In this document: positions 9,611 through 17,695 of the stretch, piece after piece | Layout: each line of letters starts with the position of its first letter | Numbering within the stretch: position 1 is the first letter of the stretch | NCBI RefSeq assembly: GCF_002002925.1 | Contig: NZ_CP019511.1 | Span: forward strand, 4,091,515-4,155,514 | DNA length: 64,000 bases | Direction: 5' to 3' | Source of the DNA: Sphingomonas sp. LM7 | GTDB lineage: Bacteria > Pseudomonadota > Alphaproteobacteria > Sphingomonadales > Sphingomonadaceae | The notes under the pieces: generated by a model | What the model saw: the letters and a program-made list of their open reading frames with translations, nothing else | Database searches by the model: none | Told to the model about the DNA's origin: nothing | Position numbers and translations under genes: made by a program

Positions 9611-10000
9611 ATGAACATCCTCTTCATCGAGGACGATCCGATGAACCGTCGGGTCGTGAAGGACATGCTCGACGTGGCCGGGGCGACCATGGCCGAAGCG
9701 GCATGGGCGGAGGAGGGGCTCGCCAAGATTGACGCCGAGAGTTTCGACGTCGTGCTCGTCGATCTGCGCATGCCCGGCACCGATGGTTTCGAGACGATCC
9801 GCCGAATTCGCGCGCGCGGTGACGAAAAAGCCGAGCTGCCGATCATTGTCGTCACCGCCGACACCGCGATCGACCTGCGCGAGCGGTGCATCGGACTCGG
9901 CGCCGACGATGTGCTGTTCAAGCCAGTAGCGATGGATGCGCTGTTCGATTCGATCGGCCGGGTGCTTGCGACGCGCGGCGGCGGCGGAATTCTCGCCTAG
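9611..10000 (+). CDS. Single-domain response regulator
   Basis: CheY-like receiver of 129 residues with no output domain. The ATG at 9611 (MNILFIEDDPMNRR) is chosen because the acidic pair EDD follows directly. The phosphoacceptor Asp is in VLVDLRMPGTDGFE, the switch Thr in VVTAD and the Lys in LFKPVAMD, so all key receiver residues are present. It lies 68 bases after the TPR hybrid kinase gene and probably takes its phosphate from it. With no output domain it likely acts by protein contact, perhaps on the adjacent EAL phosphodiesterase (inference). Confidence 0.92.
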   Translation: MNILFIEDDPMNRRVVKDMLDVAGATMAEAAWAEEGLAKIDAESFDVVLVDLRMPGTDGFETIRRIRARGDEKAELPIIVVTADTAIDLRERCIGLGADDVLFKPVAMDALFDSIGRVLATRGGGGILA

Positions 10001-10319
10001 GCCAGGCTCGATTGGAAGCGCTGGCTGGCCGAGGCGAGGGCTAGGATGGCGCGCTTGTTGCGACACCAAAGGTCACACTGTCGCGCATGTTCCAGCGGCG
10101 GCGAGACGATGCGGAAAATCGCAAAGACTGAGCCCAACGCGCGTTTTACGTTCCGGCCGGGATCGACGCTGTCAAAGAGCTAAGGGCCAATGCCCCGCGT
10201 CGATCCCAGCAGGCGAAATCCTACATTTCGAGCGTTTGTAGGCGGCAGCCGGACGACTCCAAGCCACCGGAAAAATGGCCATCGAGAGCCGCAGCCGATC
10301 GAACCAATTGAGTGCGACT
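10001..10319. other. Intergenic region, no gene recognised
   Basis: About 320 bases between convergent genes. I find no ORF with a credible ribosome site. The stretch does contain two inverted repeats, at 10159-10207 and 10220-10242, listed separately. It may be a decayed gene or terminator region. Confidence 0.5.
10159..10207. repeat. Perfect 11-bp inverted repeat with inner hairpin
   Basis: GGGATCGACGC (10159-10169) is matched exactly by GCGTCGATCCC (10197-10207). Inside the 27-base spacer, GGGC/GCCC (10184-10187, 10192-10195) forms a smaller hairpin. A second inverted repeat, CCTACA/TGTAGG (10220-10225, 10237-10242), follows. No T-run is present, so a Rho-independent terminator is doubtful. 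It could be an RNA structure, a protein-binding site or a repetitive element. Confidence 0.5.
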
Positions 10320-11606
10320 CTAATCCTCGAGAATGCGCGAATGCTTCGCAGTATCGCGCATCTTGAGATAGGTTATCAGTGAAATCCCGATCATTCCGGT
10401 GACGTACCAGTAGAAGCCGCGTTCCCAGCCGGCATCCTTGAACCACAAGGCGATATATTCGGCGGTGCCGCCGAACAGCGCATTGGCCAGCGCATAGGGC
10501 AGCGCCACCCCCAGCGTGCGGATGTGTGCGGGAAACAGCTCGGCCTTCACCACGGCGTTGATCGAGGTATAGCCGGTGACGATCACCAGCGCGCCGAGCA
10601 TGAGCAGGAACGCCGCAAACGGACTGCGCACGCTCTCCAGCGTGGTGAAGATCGGCCAGGTGAGCAGCACCCCGAGCACCCCAAATCCCACCATCAGCGG
10701 CTTGCGCCCGATCCGGTCGGACAGCGCGCCCGCCAGCGGCTGGATCAGCATGAAGCCGAACAGTGCCGCTGCATTGATCTGCGACGCAGTCGCGCGGTCG
10801 AAGCCCGAGGTGTTGACCAGGAATTTCTGGAGGTAGATCGAATAGGCGTAGAAGGCGAGCGTGCCCCCTGCGGTCAGCAGCATCACCACTGCCGCCTCGC
10901 GCGGATGCTGCGTGACCAGCGCCCAGAAGCCGCTGCGTCCGCCCGATGCCTTGGCGTTCTCGAAGCTCTCGGTCTCGGCCAGCCGGCGCCGCAGCCAGAA
11001 CACCACCACCGCCAGCGCGCCGCCGATCGCAAACGGGATCCGCCAGCCCCAGGCATCGAGATCGGCTTCGCTCAGCGTCGCCTGCAGCACCAGCAGCACG
11101 AGCAGCGCCACCAGCTGCCCCGAGATCAGCGTGACGTACTGGAAGCTGGAGAAGAAGCCGCGATGCTTCTTCCCTGCCATTTCGGACAGATAGGTCGCGC
11201 TCGCGCCATATTCGCCGCCGACCGACAGCCCCTGGAGCAACCGCGCGACCACCAGCAGTACCGGCGCCGCCGCGCCGATCGTCTCGTACCCCGGCGTCAC
11301 CGCAATGATCAGCGAGCCTGCGCACATCAGCGTCACCGAAAGCGTCAGCCCGGCCTTGCGCCCATGGCGATCGCCATAGACTCCCATCAGCCAGCCGCCG
11401 ATCGGCCGCATCAGGAAGCCGACCGCGAACACTGCGGCGGCGTTCAGCAACTGCGCAGTCTGGTCTCCCTTGGGGAAGAAGTGTGGTGCGAAATAGAGCG
11501 TGAACGCCGAATAGGCGTACCAGTCATACCATTCGACGAGATTGCCCGCCGACCCCCCGAGGATCGAACGAAGCCGGTGCGGGCGGGCAGGTGCGGGGGA
11601 TGCCAT
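10320..11606 (-). CDS. MHS-family MFS transporter (KgtP/ShiA-like)
   Basis: Inner-membrane proton symporter of 428 residues, the usual length for the metabolite:H+ symporter branch of the major facilitator superfamily. Signatures are GNLVEWYDWYAYSAF in helix 1, the loop GWLMGVYGDRHGRKAGL, LLQGLSVGGEYGAS and ESVRSPFAAF. About 12 hydrophobic segments are visible. The family carries dicarboxylates (2-oxoglutarate, citrate), shikimate or osmolytes; the sequence does not decide which, though the opening resembles 2-oxoglutarate permease. ATG at 11606 is the start. It is a single gene, convergent with the receiver gene and downstream of the dioxygenase-like gene on the same strand. Confidence 0.88.
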   Translation of the reverse strand: MASPAPARPHRLRSILGGSAGNLVEWYDWYAYSAFTLYFAPHFFPKGDQTAQLLNAAAVFAVGFLMRPIGGWLMGVYGDRHGRKAGLTLSVTLMCAGSLIIAVTPGYETIGAAAPVLLVVARLLQGLSVGGEYGASATYLSEMAGKKHRGFFSSFQYVTLISGQLVALLVLLVLQATLSEADLDAWGWRIPFAIGGALAVVVFWLRRRLAETESFENAKASGGRSGFWALVTQHPREAAVVMLLTAGGTLAFYAYSIYLQKFLVNTSGFDRATASQINAAALFGFMLIQPLAGALSDRIGRKPLMVGFGVLGVLLTWPIFTTLESVRSPFAAFLLMLGALVIVTGYTSINAVVKAELFPAHIRTLGVALPYALANALFGGTAEYIALWFKDAGWERGFYWYVTGMIGISLITYLKMRDTAKHSRILED

Positions 11607-11763
11607 CGCGGCGCACTATAGCGGCGCCCCGCCTGCCGGAAAGTGGTACAGAGGGAAAACCCACTTCGGCAGGCGGGGACACCTCGGCCGGCGCGGGGCT
11701 GCCAGCCGCTCCACCCCGTGGAGATCTTGAACCTTGTTCCCGGTGCTCCGCGAAGGCGGCCGC

Positions 11764-12666
11764 CTACCGCGCCAAGCCGATTACCGCGGTGGCGCTATAC
11801 CCCGCCGCGGCGCTGCCGCTCATCGCCGGGGTCTGCTGCGCCACCTGCGCGCTCGAATTGTCGCCGAACACATTGTCGCCGCTCAGCGACACGCCCGCAT
11901 AATTGCGTACGCTGCTGCTGTAGCCGCTGGCGCTGTTATAGACCTCGGCGCACGCCGCCGCGGGCATCGCCAGCTGCGACACCAGCGCCGCATAGCGGCC
12001 GCTCGTCGCATTGCTCAGGCTCGAAAAAACTTCGAAATGGATGTGCGGCCAGCGCCCGGCATAGCAGCCGGGGAAGATGGTGGTGAAGCTTACCTGGCCG
12101 TTGGCGTCGGTCACCCCCACGCCGCGGAGGTAGCTTTCGTTGGGCAAGTCGTAGAGCGAGTATTTGCCGTCGCGGTCGCAGTGCCACAGATACACCGCAT
12201 AGCCCGCCAGCGGCGCGCAGCTCGCATTGACGTTCACCACGGTCAGCGTGAGCGTCACCTGCACGCCGCCCGCAACCGCAGTCGAGCTGCCGATGAAGCT
12301 GGACCGCAAATCGCTGCGCACGACATTGGCGGCGGTCAGCGCGTTCGACGTGAGCCCGGTCGAGCTGTTGGTGCCGTCGGCGGGGTAGGGGCCGTTGGTC
12401 TCGCTGGGATCGGCGACGCAGCCCGTGGTCGGTATGGGCGTGGCGGTCGCACCCGGCGTCGGCGTCGCAGTGGCGCCCGGCGAAGGCGTAGGCGTCGGCG
12501 AGACAATCGCCCCGGAACTCGATCCGCTGCCGTCGCAGGCAGTCAGCAATGCGCCTGCGCCCGCGCCGGCGAACCAGCGCAGCGCCCGGCGGCGGCTGGC
12601 CAGCGCATTGATGACCTGCAGGTCGTGGGCAAGGCCGAGGTCATGATCGTGAAGGTCGTGCTGCAA
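11764..12666 (-). CDS. Exported intradiol-dioxygenase-like lipoprotein
   Basis: The 300-residue protein belongs to the intradiol ring-cleavage dioxygenase fold (protocatechuate/catechol dioxygenase-like). The core has YLWHCDRDGKYSLYD, RGVGVTDANGQVSF and GRWPHIHFEVF; tyrosines and the HxH pair are the expected iron ligands. The N-terminus has a twin-arginine-like leader (SRRRALRWFAGAG) running into a lipobox (LLTAC), so it is probably exported folded and lipid-anchored. A repetitive Pro/Thr/Ala linker (about 55-85) follows. The start is TTG with GGGAG upstream; no in-frame ATG precedes the leader. The substrate is unknown; no aromatic-degradation genes are near. Confidence 0.83.
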   Translation of the reverse strand: MQHDLHDHDLGLAHDLQVINALASRRRALRWFAGAGAGALLTACDGSGSSSGAIVSPTPTPSPGATATPTPGATATPIPTTGCVADPSETNGPYPADGTNSSTGLTSNALTAANVVRSDLRSSFIGSSTAVAGGVQVTLTLTVVNVNASCAPLAGYAVYLWHCDRDGKYSLYDLPNESYLRGVGVTDANGQVSFTTIFPGCYAGRWPHIHFEVFSSLSNATSGRYAALVSQLAMPAAACAEVYNSASGYSSSVRNYAGVSLSGDNVFGDNSSAQVAQQTPAMSGSAAAGYSATAVIGLAR

Positions 12667-12786
12667 TGATGCGCTCCCGCTTGGTCGATTGCAGGAATGC
12701 AGCGGTCACCGCACGGTGCGATTTCGGCGGATCGCCAAATGTTTCAGTGCATCTCAATTCCTCCCTCGCCCGGGGAGGCATTGGAG

Positions 12787-14052
12787 TTATTCCGCCGGCA
12801 GCCTGACCCGCACGCGTCCGCCCCCGGCCTCGCGATTTTCCAGTCGCACTTCGCCGCCATGCGCCTCGGCGATCGATCGCACGATCGCGAGGCCCAGTCC
12901 GGTCCCCCCGGTCGCCCGGTTGCGGGAGGCCTCGCCGCGCACGAACGGCGCGAACAAGGCCTCGGCGCGGCCTGCCGGGAAGCCCGGCCCTTCGTCCTCG
13001 ACCAGCACTTCGGCCCAGCCCGCGCTCTGTGACCAGCATAGCCGCGCCTGGTCACCATAGCGCACGGCATTCTCGACCAGATTGGTGAACAACCGGCGCA
13101 GCGCCACCGGATCGCCCTCGACCACTACCCGCGGGCCAAGATCGACTTCGACCGGCGTCCCCGCCGCGGCGAGATCATCGCCCAGGCTTTCGATCAGGCT
13201 GCCCAGATCGAGCCGTTCGTGCGGCGCGCGGCTGCGGTCGTCGCGAGTGAAGCGCAGCACCGCGCCCAGCATCGCGCGCATTTCGTCGATATCGGCCGCG
13301 GCGCGGTTGCGCGCTTCCTCGGGCAGTTGTTCTACCCAGAAGGCGATCCGCGACAGCGGCGTGCCGAGGTCGTGCGCGATCGCCGCCAGCATCGCGGTGC
13401 GCCCTTCGGCCTGCTGGAGGATGCGGTCCTGCATCGCCTCGACCGCCTCGGCGAGCTCGCGCACTTCGCGCGGGCCACCATGCGGGATTGCCGGCCGCGC
13501 GCCGAGCCGTGCCCGCGTCGCCGCATCGGCCAGCTTCCTGATCGGCCGCGAGATCCGACCGGCGACCAGCCAGGCAAGCACCGACAATATCGCCAGCGTG
13601 ACCAGCATCCCGGCCAGCCGCCGCAAATGCCAGCTGGTGAAGGTGGGCGGCGGGGACGTCGAAACCAGGATCCAGCCGTCGCCGTCCTGCAGCCCCACCG
13701 TGAAGCTCCCGCGAATGTCGCTGTCGGGATCGTGCGGAGGGAATTCGTAGAGGCCCAGCACCCGGGCGCCCGGCGCGGGGATCAGTCTGGCGATCGCGGC
13801 GTCGCGATCCGGGGAGGGCTGTTCCTCGCTTCGCCCGAACCGGTCCTCGCTGGTGCGAGTGACTTCGATGCCGCGGCTGTTGTCGGGCACTTGACCGGTG
13901 CGGAGCGCTTCCGCGACGCGCGCGATCGGTGTTGGCCGGAACCAGGGCGGCGGGCCGCTGAACATCGACGTGAACTGCACCGTGGTCGCGATCAGCGCCG
14001 CGGCGATCACCAGCAGCACGATGGGGACGACGATCGACCGGGCGCGCCTCAC
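12787..14052 (-). CDS. EnvZ-like sensor histidine kinase
   Basis: Membrane histidine kinase of 421 residues paired with the OmpR-type regulator just upstream. Order: a first membrane helix (about 8-30), a periplasmic sensor of about 120 residues, a second helix (about 150-170), HAMP (RISRPIRKLADAATRAR), HisKA with AIAHDLGTPLSRI, and HATPase with LVENAVRYGD, EDEGPGFP and GGTGLGLAIV. The residue after HDL in the H-box is Gly where Arg is usual (HDLRTPL), a mild departure. GTG start with a G-rich ribosome site ten bases after the regulator stop. The signal sensed is unknown. Confidence 0.92.
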   Translation of the reverse strand: MRRARSIVVPIVLLVIAAALIATTVQFTSMFSGPPPWFRPTPIARVAEALRTGQVPDNSRGIEVTRTSEDRFGRSEEQPSPDRDAAIARLIPAPGARVLGLYEFPPHDPDSDIRGSFTVGLQDGDGWILVSTSPPPTFTSWHLRRLAGMLVTLAILSVLAWLVAGRISRPIRKLADAATRARLGARPAIPHGGPREVRELAEAVEAMQDRILQQAEGRTAMLAAIAHDLGTPLSRIAFWVEQLPEEARNRAAADIDEMRAMLGAVLRFTRDDRSRAPHERLDLGSLIESLGDDLAAAGTPVEVDLGPRVVVEGDPVALRRLFTNLVENAVRYGDQARLCWSQSAGWAEVLVEDEGPGFPAGRAEALFAPFVRGEASRNRATGGTGLGLAIVRSIAEAHGGEVRLENREAGGGRVRVRLPAE

Positions 14053-14062
14053 GTCCCCCGCC

Positions 14063-14800
14063 TCACTTGCTCGTCACTTCGGCCACGAACATATAGCCTT
14101 CGTTGCGGATCGTGCGGATCAGCTCTTCGCGCCCCGCCCGGGCGAGCTTCTTGCGCAGCCGGCTCATCTGGACGTCGATCGCGCGGTCGAAATGCTCGGA
14201 CATCGGCCCGCGCGAAAGATCGAGCAGCATGTCGCGCGTCATCACGCGGCGGGGCCGCTCGACCAGCGCGAGCAGCAGGCGGAACTCGCCGTCGGACAGA
14301 TTGATGATGACGTTGTCGGGATCATAGAGCTGCCGCGCCACCGGATCGAGCCGCCAGCCGGCGAAGCGCAGGAACTGGCGCTCGGGTGCCTTGGCCGCGG
14401 CCTTCTCCCCGCCGCCGCTGCGCCGGAGCACCGAACGGATCCGCGCCAGCAATTCGCGCGGATTGGCGGGCTTGGCGACATAATCGTCAGCACCCATCTC
14501 GAGTCCGACGATCCGGTCGACATCCTCGCCGATCACCGAATGGAGGATCACCGCGGGTCCCGATTCGCGGTCCATCGATCGCAGGATGGTCAGCCCGTCC
14601 TCGCCCGGCATCATCAGATCGAGCACGACCAGCGCATAATCGTGCGCGGCCATCGCCTCGCGCATCTCCGCGCCGCCGGCGGCGGTATCGACGACATAGC
14701 CGTGCTGCGAGAGGAACCCCGCGGTGAGCTCGCGGATTCCGGGATCGTCGTCGACGATGAGCAGGCGGGTTTCCAGGTCCAAGGCGTAAGCTAGCTGCAT
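14063..14800 (-). CDS. OmpR-family response regulator
   Basis: DNA-binding response regulator of 245 residues. Receiver: LLIVDDDPGIR acidic pair, phospho-Asp in LVVLDLMMPGEDG, Lys in YVAKPANPRE. A winged-helix domain follows (about 145-240) with LSDGEFRLLLALVERP, DRAIDVQMSRLRKKL and IRTIRNEGYMF. The ATG at 14800 is chosen because it places the receiver near the N-terminus; an upstream in-frame start would add 16 unlikely residues. It heads an operon with the kinase. It controls unknown promoters and belongs to the family that includes OmpR. Confidence 0.93.
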   Translation of the reverse strand: MQLAYALDLETRLLIVDDDPGIRELTAGFLSQHGYVVDTAAGGAEMREAMAAHDYALVVLDLMMPGEDGLTILRSMDRESGPAVILHSVIGEDVDRIVGLEMGADDYVAKPANPRELLARIRSVLRRSGGGEKAAAKAPERQFLRFAGWRLDPVARQLYDPDNVIINLSDGEFRLLLALVERPRRVMTRDMLLDLSRGPMSEHFDRAIDVQMSRLRKKLARAGREELIRTIRNEGYMFVAEVTSK

Positions 14801-15039
14801 CCCGGCCAAATGGCATGCGAACCTATCGGCTGCGTTGCAGGCCTGCAATGTGGTGTAATGTGGCCGCGCTGTTGCCGGATTGCCACAGCGGCTTGGGGTG
14901 CCGGTCCCGGATTCTCGTCCGGATGCCGCTTCGGACCTTGAAAAATCGGATTCCCGCTGATAGGTGGCCCCGATAACGCCGTAGCCTATGCTCCGGCGAA
15001 CCCTATTCTATTGTATCGAGATCGGAGCTGTACGGCCTT

Positions 15040-15246
15040 ATGCAAATCATCGTTCGCGACAACAATGTCGACCAGGCGCTGCGGGCGCTCAAGAAGAAGC
15101 TGCAGCGTGAGGGCGTGTATCGCGAGATGAAGCTTCGTCGTCACTACGAGAAGCCCAGCGAGAAGCGCGCCCGCGAGCGTGCCGCTGCCGTCCGCCGCGC
15201 GCGCAAGCTTGAGCGCAAGCGCGTCGAGCGCGACAGCGCACGGTAA
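15040..15246 (+). CDS. rpsU: 30S ribosomal protein S21
   Basis: Small-subunit protein of 68 residues that helps 16S rRNA-mRNA base pairing. The start [20 protein letters not shown] and the basic C-terminal half rich in Arg and Lys are typical of alphaproteobacterial S21. The upstream 190 bases, shared with the divergent two-component operon, must hold its promoter; TTGAAA at 14938 is a possible -35 but no good -10 follows. A GC-rich hairpin lies after the stop. Confidence 0.97.
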   Translation: MQIIVRDNNVDQALRALKKKLQREGVYREMKLRRHYEKPSEKRARERAAAVRRARKLERKRVERDSAR

Positions 15247-15256
15247 GGTCTTTGCG

Positions 15257-15276
15257 AGGCGCGCCTGGGCGCGCTT
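15257..15276 (+). terminator. Possible terminator after rpsU
   Basis: GCGCGC (15259-15264) pairs with GCGCGC (15269-15274) around a CTGG loop, extended by A-T and G-T pairs to eight. It lies 11 bases after the rpsU stop, but only two T follow, so termination may be weak. Confidence 0.4.
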
Positions 15277-15323
15277 AGTGTGACCTTGGTGTGACTTTCC
15301 GCGTGCCTGCTGGAGCCTGACAG

Positions 15324-15965
15324 ATGTCCGTGACCGCCGTTCCGCTCCAGCCCGTCAAGCGCGCCTATAAGGTGTGGCTGTGGATCGGCGTGTTGCTGGC
15401 GATTGCGCTGGCCGCCGGCCTCGCCTGGCTTGGCACGCGCGAGCAGGTCGCCGCCAAGGGCACCGACACGCAGTATCTCGCCTGGAACCAGGGCCGCGCC
15501 GGGGTAAAGACCACGGCGTCGGGTCTGCAATACCAGGTGCTCGAGGCCGGCGAAGGCGCGACCGCGGGCGAGGGCGATTACGTCGTCGCCAATTACGAGG
15601 GGCGCTTCCGCGACGGCCGCGTGTTCGACAAGAGCGAGCGCCCGGTGCCGTTCCCGATCCAGCAGGGCAGCGCGATTCCCGGCTTTCTCGAAGGCCTGAA
15701 GCTGATGCAGAAGGGCGGCAAGTACCGCCTGTGGATCCCGGCAAACCTCGCTTATGGCGCTCCGGGCATGCAGAGCCCCGATCCGGAGCGCGTGCCCGCC
15801 GACGCGATGCTCGTCTTCACCGTCAGCCCCGAGCGCATCCTTCCCGCCGCCGTCGTGCAGCAGATGATGATGCAGCAGATGATGCAGCAACAGCAGGGCG
15901 GTGGTGCCGGTGGTCCACCTCCGGGCGCGGGCGGCCCGCCGCCGCAGGGCATGCCGGGGCAGTAA
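15324..15965 (+). CDS. Membrane-anchored FKBP-type peptidyl-prolyl isomerase
   Basis: Proline isomerase that probably helps protein folding in the periplasm. Of 213 residues, one N-terminal membrane segment (about 16-36, VWLWIGVLLAIALAAGLAW) acts as anchor; the FKBP domain covers about 55-170 with GLQYQVLEAGEG, VVANYEGRFRDGRVFDKS, PGFLEGLKLMQKGGKYRLWI and LAYGAPG. The C-terminal 35 residues are low complexity: a Met/Gln run followed by repeated Gly-Pro-rich units. It is separated from rpsU by 77 bases and precedes the EPS initiator, but has no evident link with polysaccharide synthesis. Confidence 0.93.
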   Translation: MSVTAVPLQPVKRAYKVWLWIGVLLAIALAAGLAWLGTREQVAAKGTDTQYLAWNQGRAGVKTTASGLQYQVLEAGEGATAGEGDYVVANYEGRFRDGRVFDKSERPVPFPIQQGSAIPGFLEGLKLMQKGGKYRLWIPANLAYGAPGMQSPDPERVPADAMLVFTVSPERILPAAVVQQMMMQQMMQQQQGGGAGGPPPGAGGPPPQGMPGQ

Positions 15966-16236
15966 GATGCGCGCTGGTCCCAGGAAGGTCCGGCCACCCG
16001 CTCTTCTGCGCAGTTCGTAACGGCGCGAGTCGCCGCGGTGCCGGCGCCTCTCGATTACACAGAAACCATGGTTCGTGCGTTGGACTTGATCTAAGACGCG
16101 GCCTAGAGACGCGCTCGCCGGAGCGCAGGCATGTGCAGGATGCCATGCCGGTGGGGAGTGGCCATGCTACATATCGTTTTGCCGAGCGCGGGTGGCGCAG
16201 CCAGTGCCGGCCCGGCCGTGCGGAAGCGCTGAGGCC

Positions 16237-17541
16237 ATGGTTTCCATGTCCCTGCCGCGGGAAAGATCTTCTCCAGTAACCCGACGTTTCGTCACGTCGC
16301 TGACCTTCCAGGGCCTCGGCATCCTGATCGCGTCCGCGGTGATCCCGCTTTGCGTCGCGCTGGTCGTTCAGGGCCAGTTGCCCAACCGGCTCAGCATCCT
16401 GTGGAACAGCGAAATCGCGTCGCTTCTCTCTGCGGTGACTGCGCTGCTCATCTTCCGGAAGGTGACGTCCTATCCGGGCACCAACGATTTCGCCTATATC
16501 ATTCCTGCCTTTTCGGTGACCTACGGCATCGCGGTGGTAGTGCTGCTCGGACTGCGCCTGTCATACAGCGGCGCGATGTTGAGCGCCGGCTATGTCGCGA
16601 CCATCATCTTCTCGTTCATCGCCACGCAGCTCACGCAGCGCTTCGGCCGGCACCATTTCTATGTGGTGCCGTTCGGGCAGACCCAGATCGTCGAGGACGC
16701 GCCCGCCTATGAGTGGATCGTCCTCAGTGAACCGACGCTGCCCGAGGGGGATCGGCACGGCGCGATCGTGGCCGACCTGCGCTGCGATCTCGACCCCGAA
16801 TGGGAGCGGATGCTCGCCGAAGCAGCGATCGCCGGCCGTCCGGTCTATCACACCAAGCAGCTGCGCGAATCGCTGACCGGCAGGGTAGAGATCGAGCATC
16901 TGTCGGAAAACAGCTTCGGATCGCTGTTGCCCAACCTGGCCTATCGCAAGATCAAGCGGGGCAGCGACATCCTGTTCACGTTGCTGGCACTGCCGCTGGT
17001 GGCGCTGCCGATGCTGCTGGTCGCGGTGCTGATCCGGTTCGACTCGCCAGGCCCGGTGCTCTTCCGCCAAGTGCGGATGGGCCATCGTGCGCGGCCGTTC
17101 CACGTCTACAAGTTCCGCACGATGACGCATCGCGAGATCGCGCATGACGGCGACGAGGCGCGTAACGATGCGATCACGATGGCGGAGGATCACCGCATCA
17201 CCCGGCTGGGTCGTTTCCTGCGGCGTTCGCGGATGGACGAGCTGCCGCAGCTGTTCAACGTCCTGCGCGGCGAGATGAGCCTGATCGGCCCGCGGCCGGA
17301 GGCGATCCCGCTGTCGCAATGGTATGAAAGCGAGCTGCCGTTTTACAGCTATCGCCACATCGTCCGCCCCGGCATCACCGGCTGGGCGCAGGTCAATCAG
17401 GGGCATGTCGCTGAACTGCACGAAGCACATCTCAAGCTTCACTATGACTTCTACTACATCAAACACTTCTCCGCCTGGCTCGACACACTGATCGCGTTCC
17501 GGACAATCGGCGTCATTCTCAATGGGTTCGGCTCGAAGTGA
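16237..17541 (+). CDS. Polyprenyl glycosylphosphotransferase (EPS initiator)
   Basis: Transfers a sugar-1-phosphate from a nucleotide sugar to undecaprenyl phosphate at the inner membrane, starting the repeat unit. The 434-residue protein has several N-terminal membrane segments, a soluble middle part, then the bacterial sugar transferase domain (about 245-434): KRGSDILFTLLALPLVALP, VYKFRTM, RRSRMDELPQLFNVLRGEMS, LIGPRPEAIPLS and RPGITGWAQVNQG. This is the WbaP/WcaJ/GumD fold, similar to sphingan initiators such as GelB. Starts at 16237 or 16246 are both plausible. The sugar cannot be told from sequence. It is the left end of the EPS locus. Confidence 0.92.
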   Translation: MVSMSLPRERSSPVTRRFVTSLTFQGLGILIASAVIPLCVALVVQGQLPNRLSILWNSEIASLLSAVTALLIFRKVTSYPGTNDFAYIIPAFSVTYGIAVVVLLGLRLSYSGAMLSAGYVATIIFSFIATQLTQRFGRHHFYVVPFGQTQIVEDAPAYEWIVLSEPTLPEGDRHGAIVADLRCDLDPEWERMLAEAAIAGRPVYHTKQLRESLTGRVEIEHLSENSFGSLLPNLAYRKIKRGSDILFTLLALPLVALPMLLVAVLIRFDSPGPVLFRQVRMGHRARPFHVYKFRTMTHREIAHDGDEARNDAITMAEDHRITRLGRFLRRSRMDELPQLFNVLRGEMSLIGPRPEAIPLSQWYESELPFYSYRHIVRPGITGWAQVNQGHVAELHEAHLKLHYDFYYIKHFSAWLDTLIAFRTIGVILNGFGSK

Positions 17542-17695
17542 TGGCGGCCTCCATGGCGCGCGGTGCTGCATCTCGTTGCAGCTGACGGCCATCGCGAACG
17601 CAGCGGTTTCCTTCCTTCGCCGGGGTTAGCCTTGACTTTCGGGCCCCGGTCTCCTTTTGCGCTCGGCTCCAGCCGGGAGGGCGAGTGAGGCTTGC

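Noticed and set aside
10216..10227. AAATCCTACATT also found near 51589, as a dispersed repeat
   Set aside because: A 12-base match is expected by chance in 64 kb and the flanks differ.
10524..11621. Long plus-strand ORF of 365 codons opposite the transporter
   Set aside because: Very rich in Arg, His and Gln, no motifs, and antisense to the clear MHS transporter.
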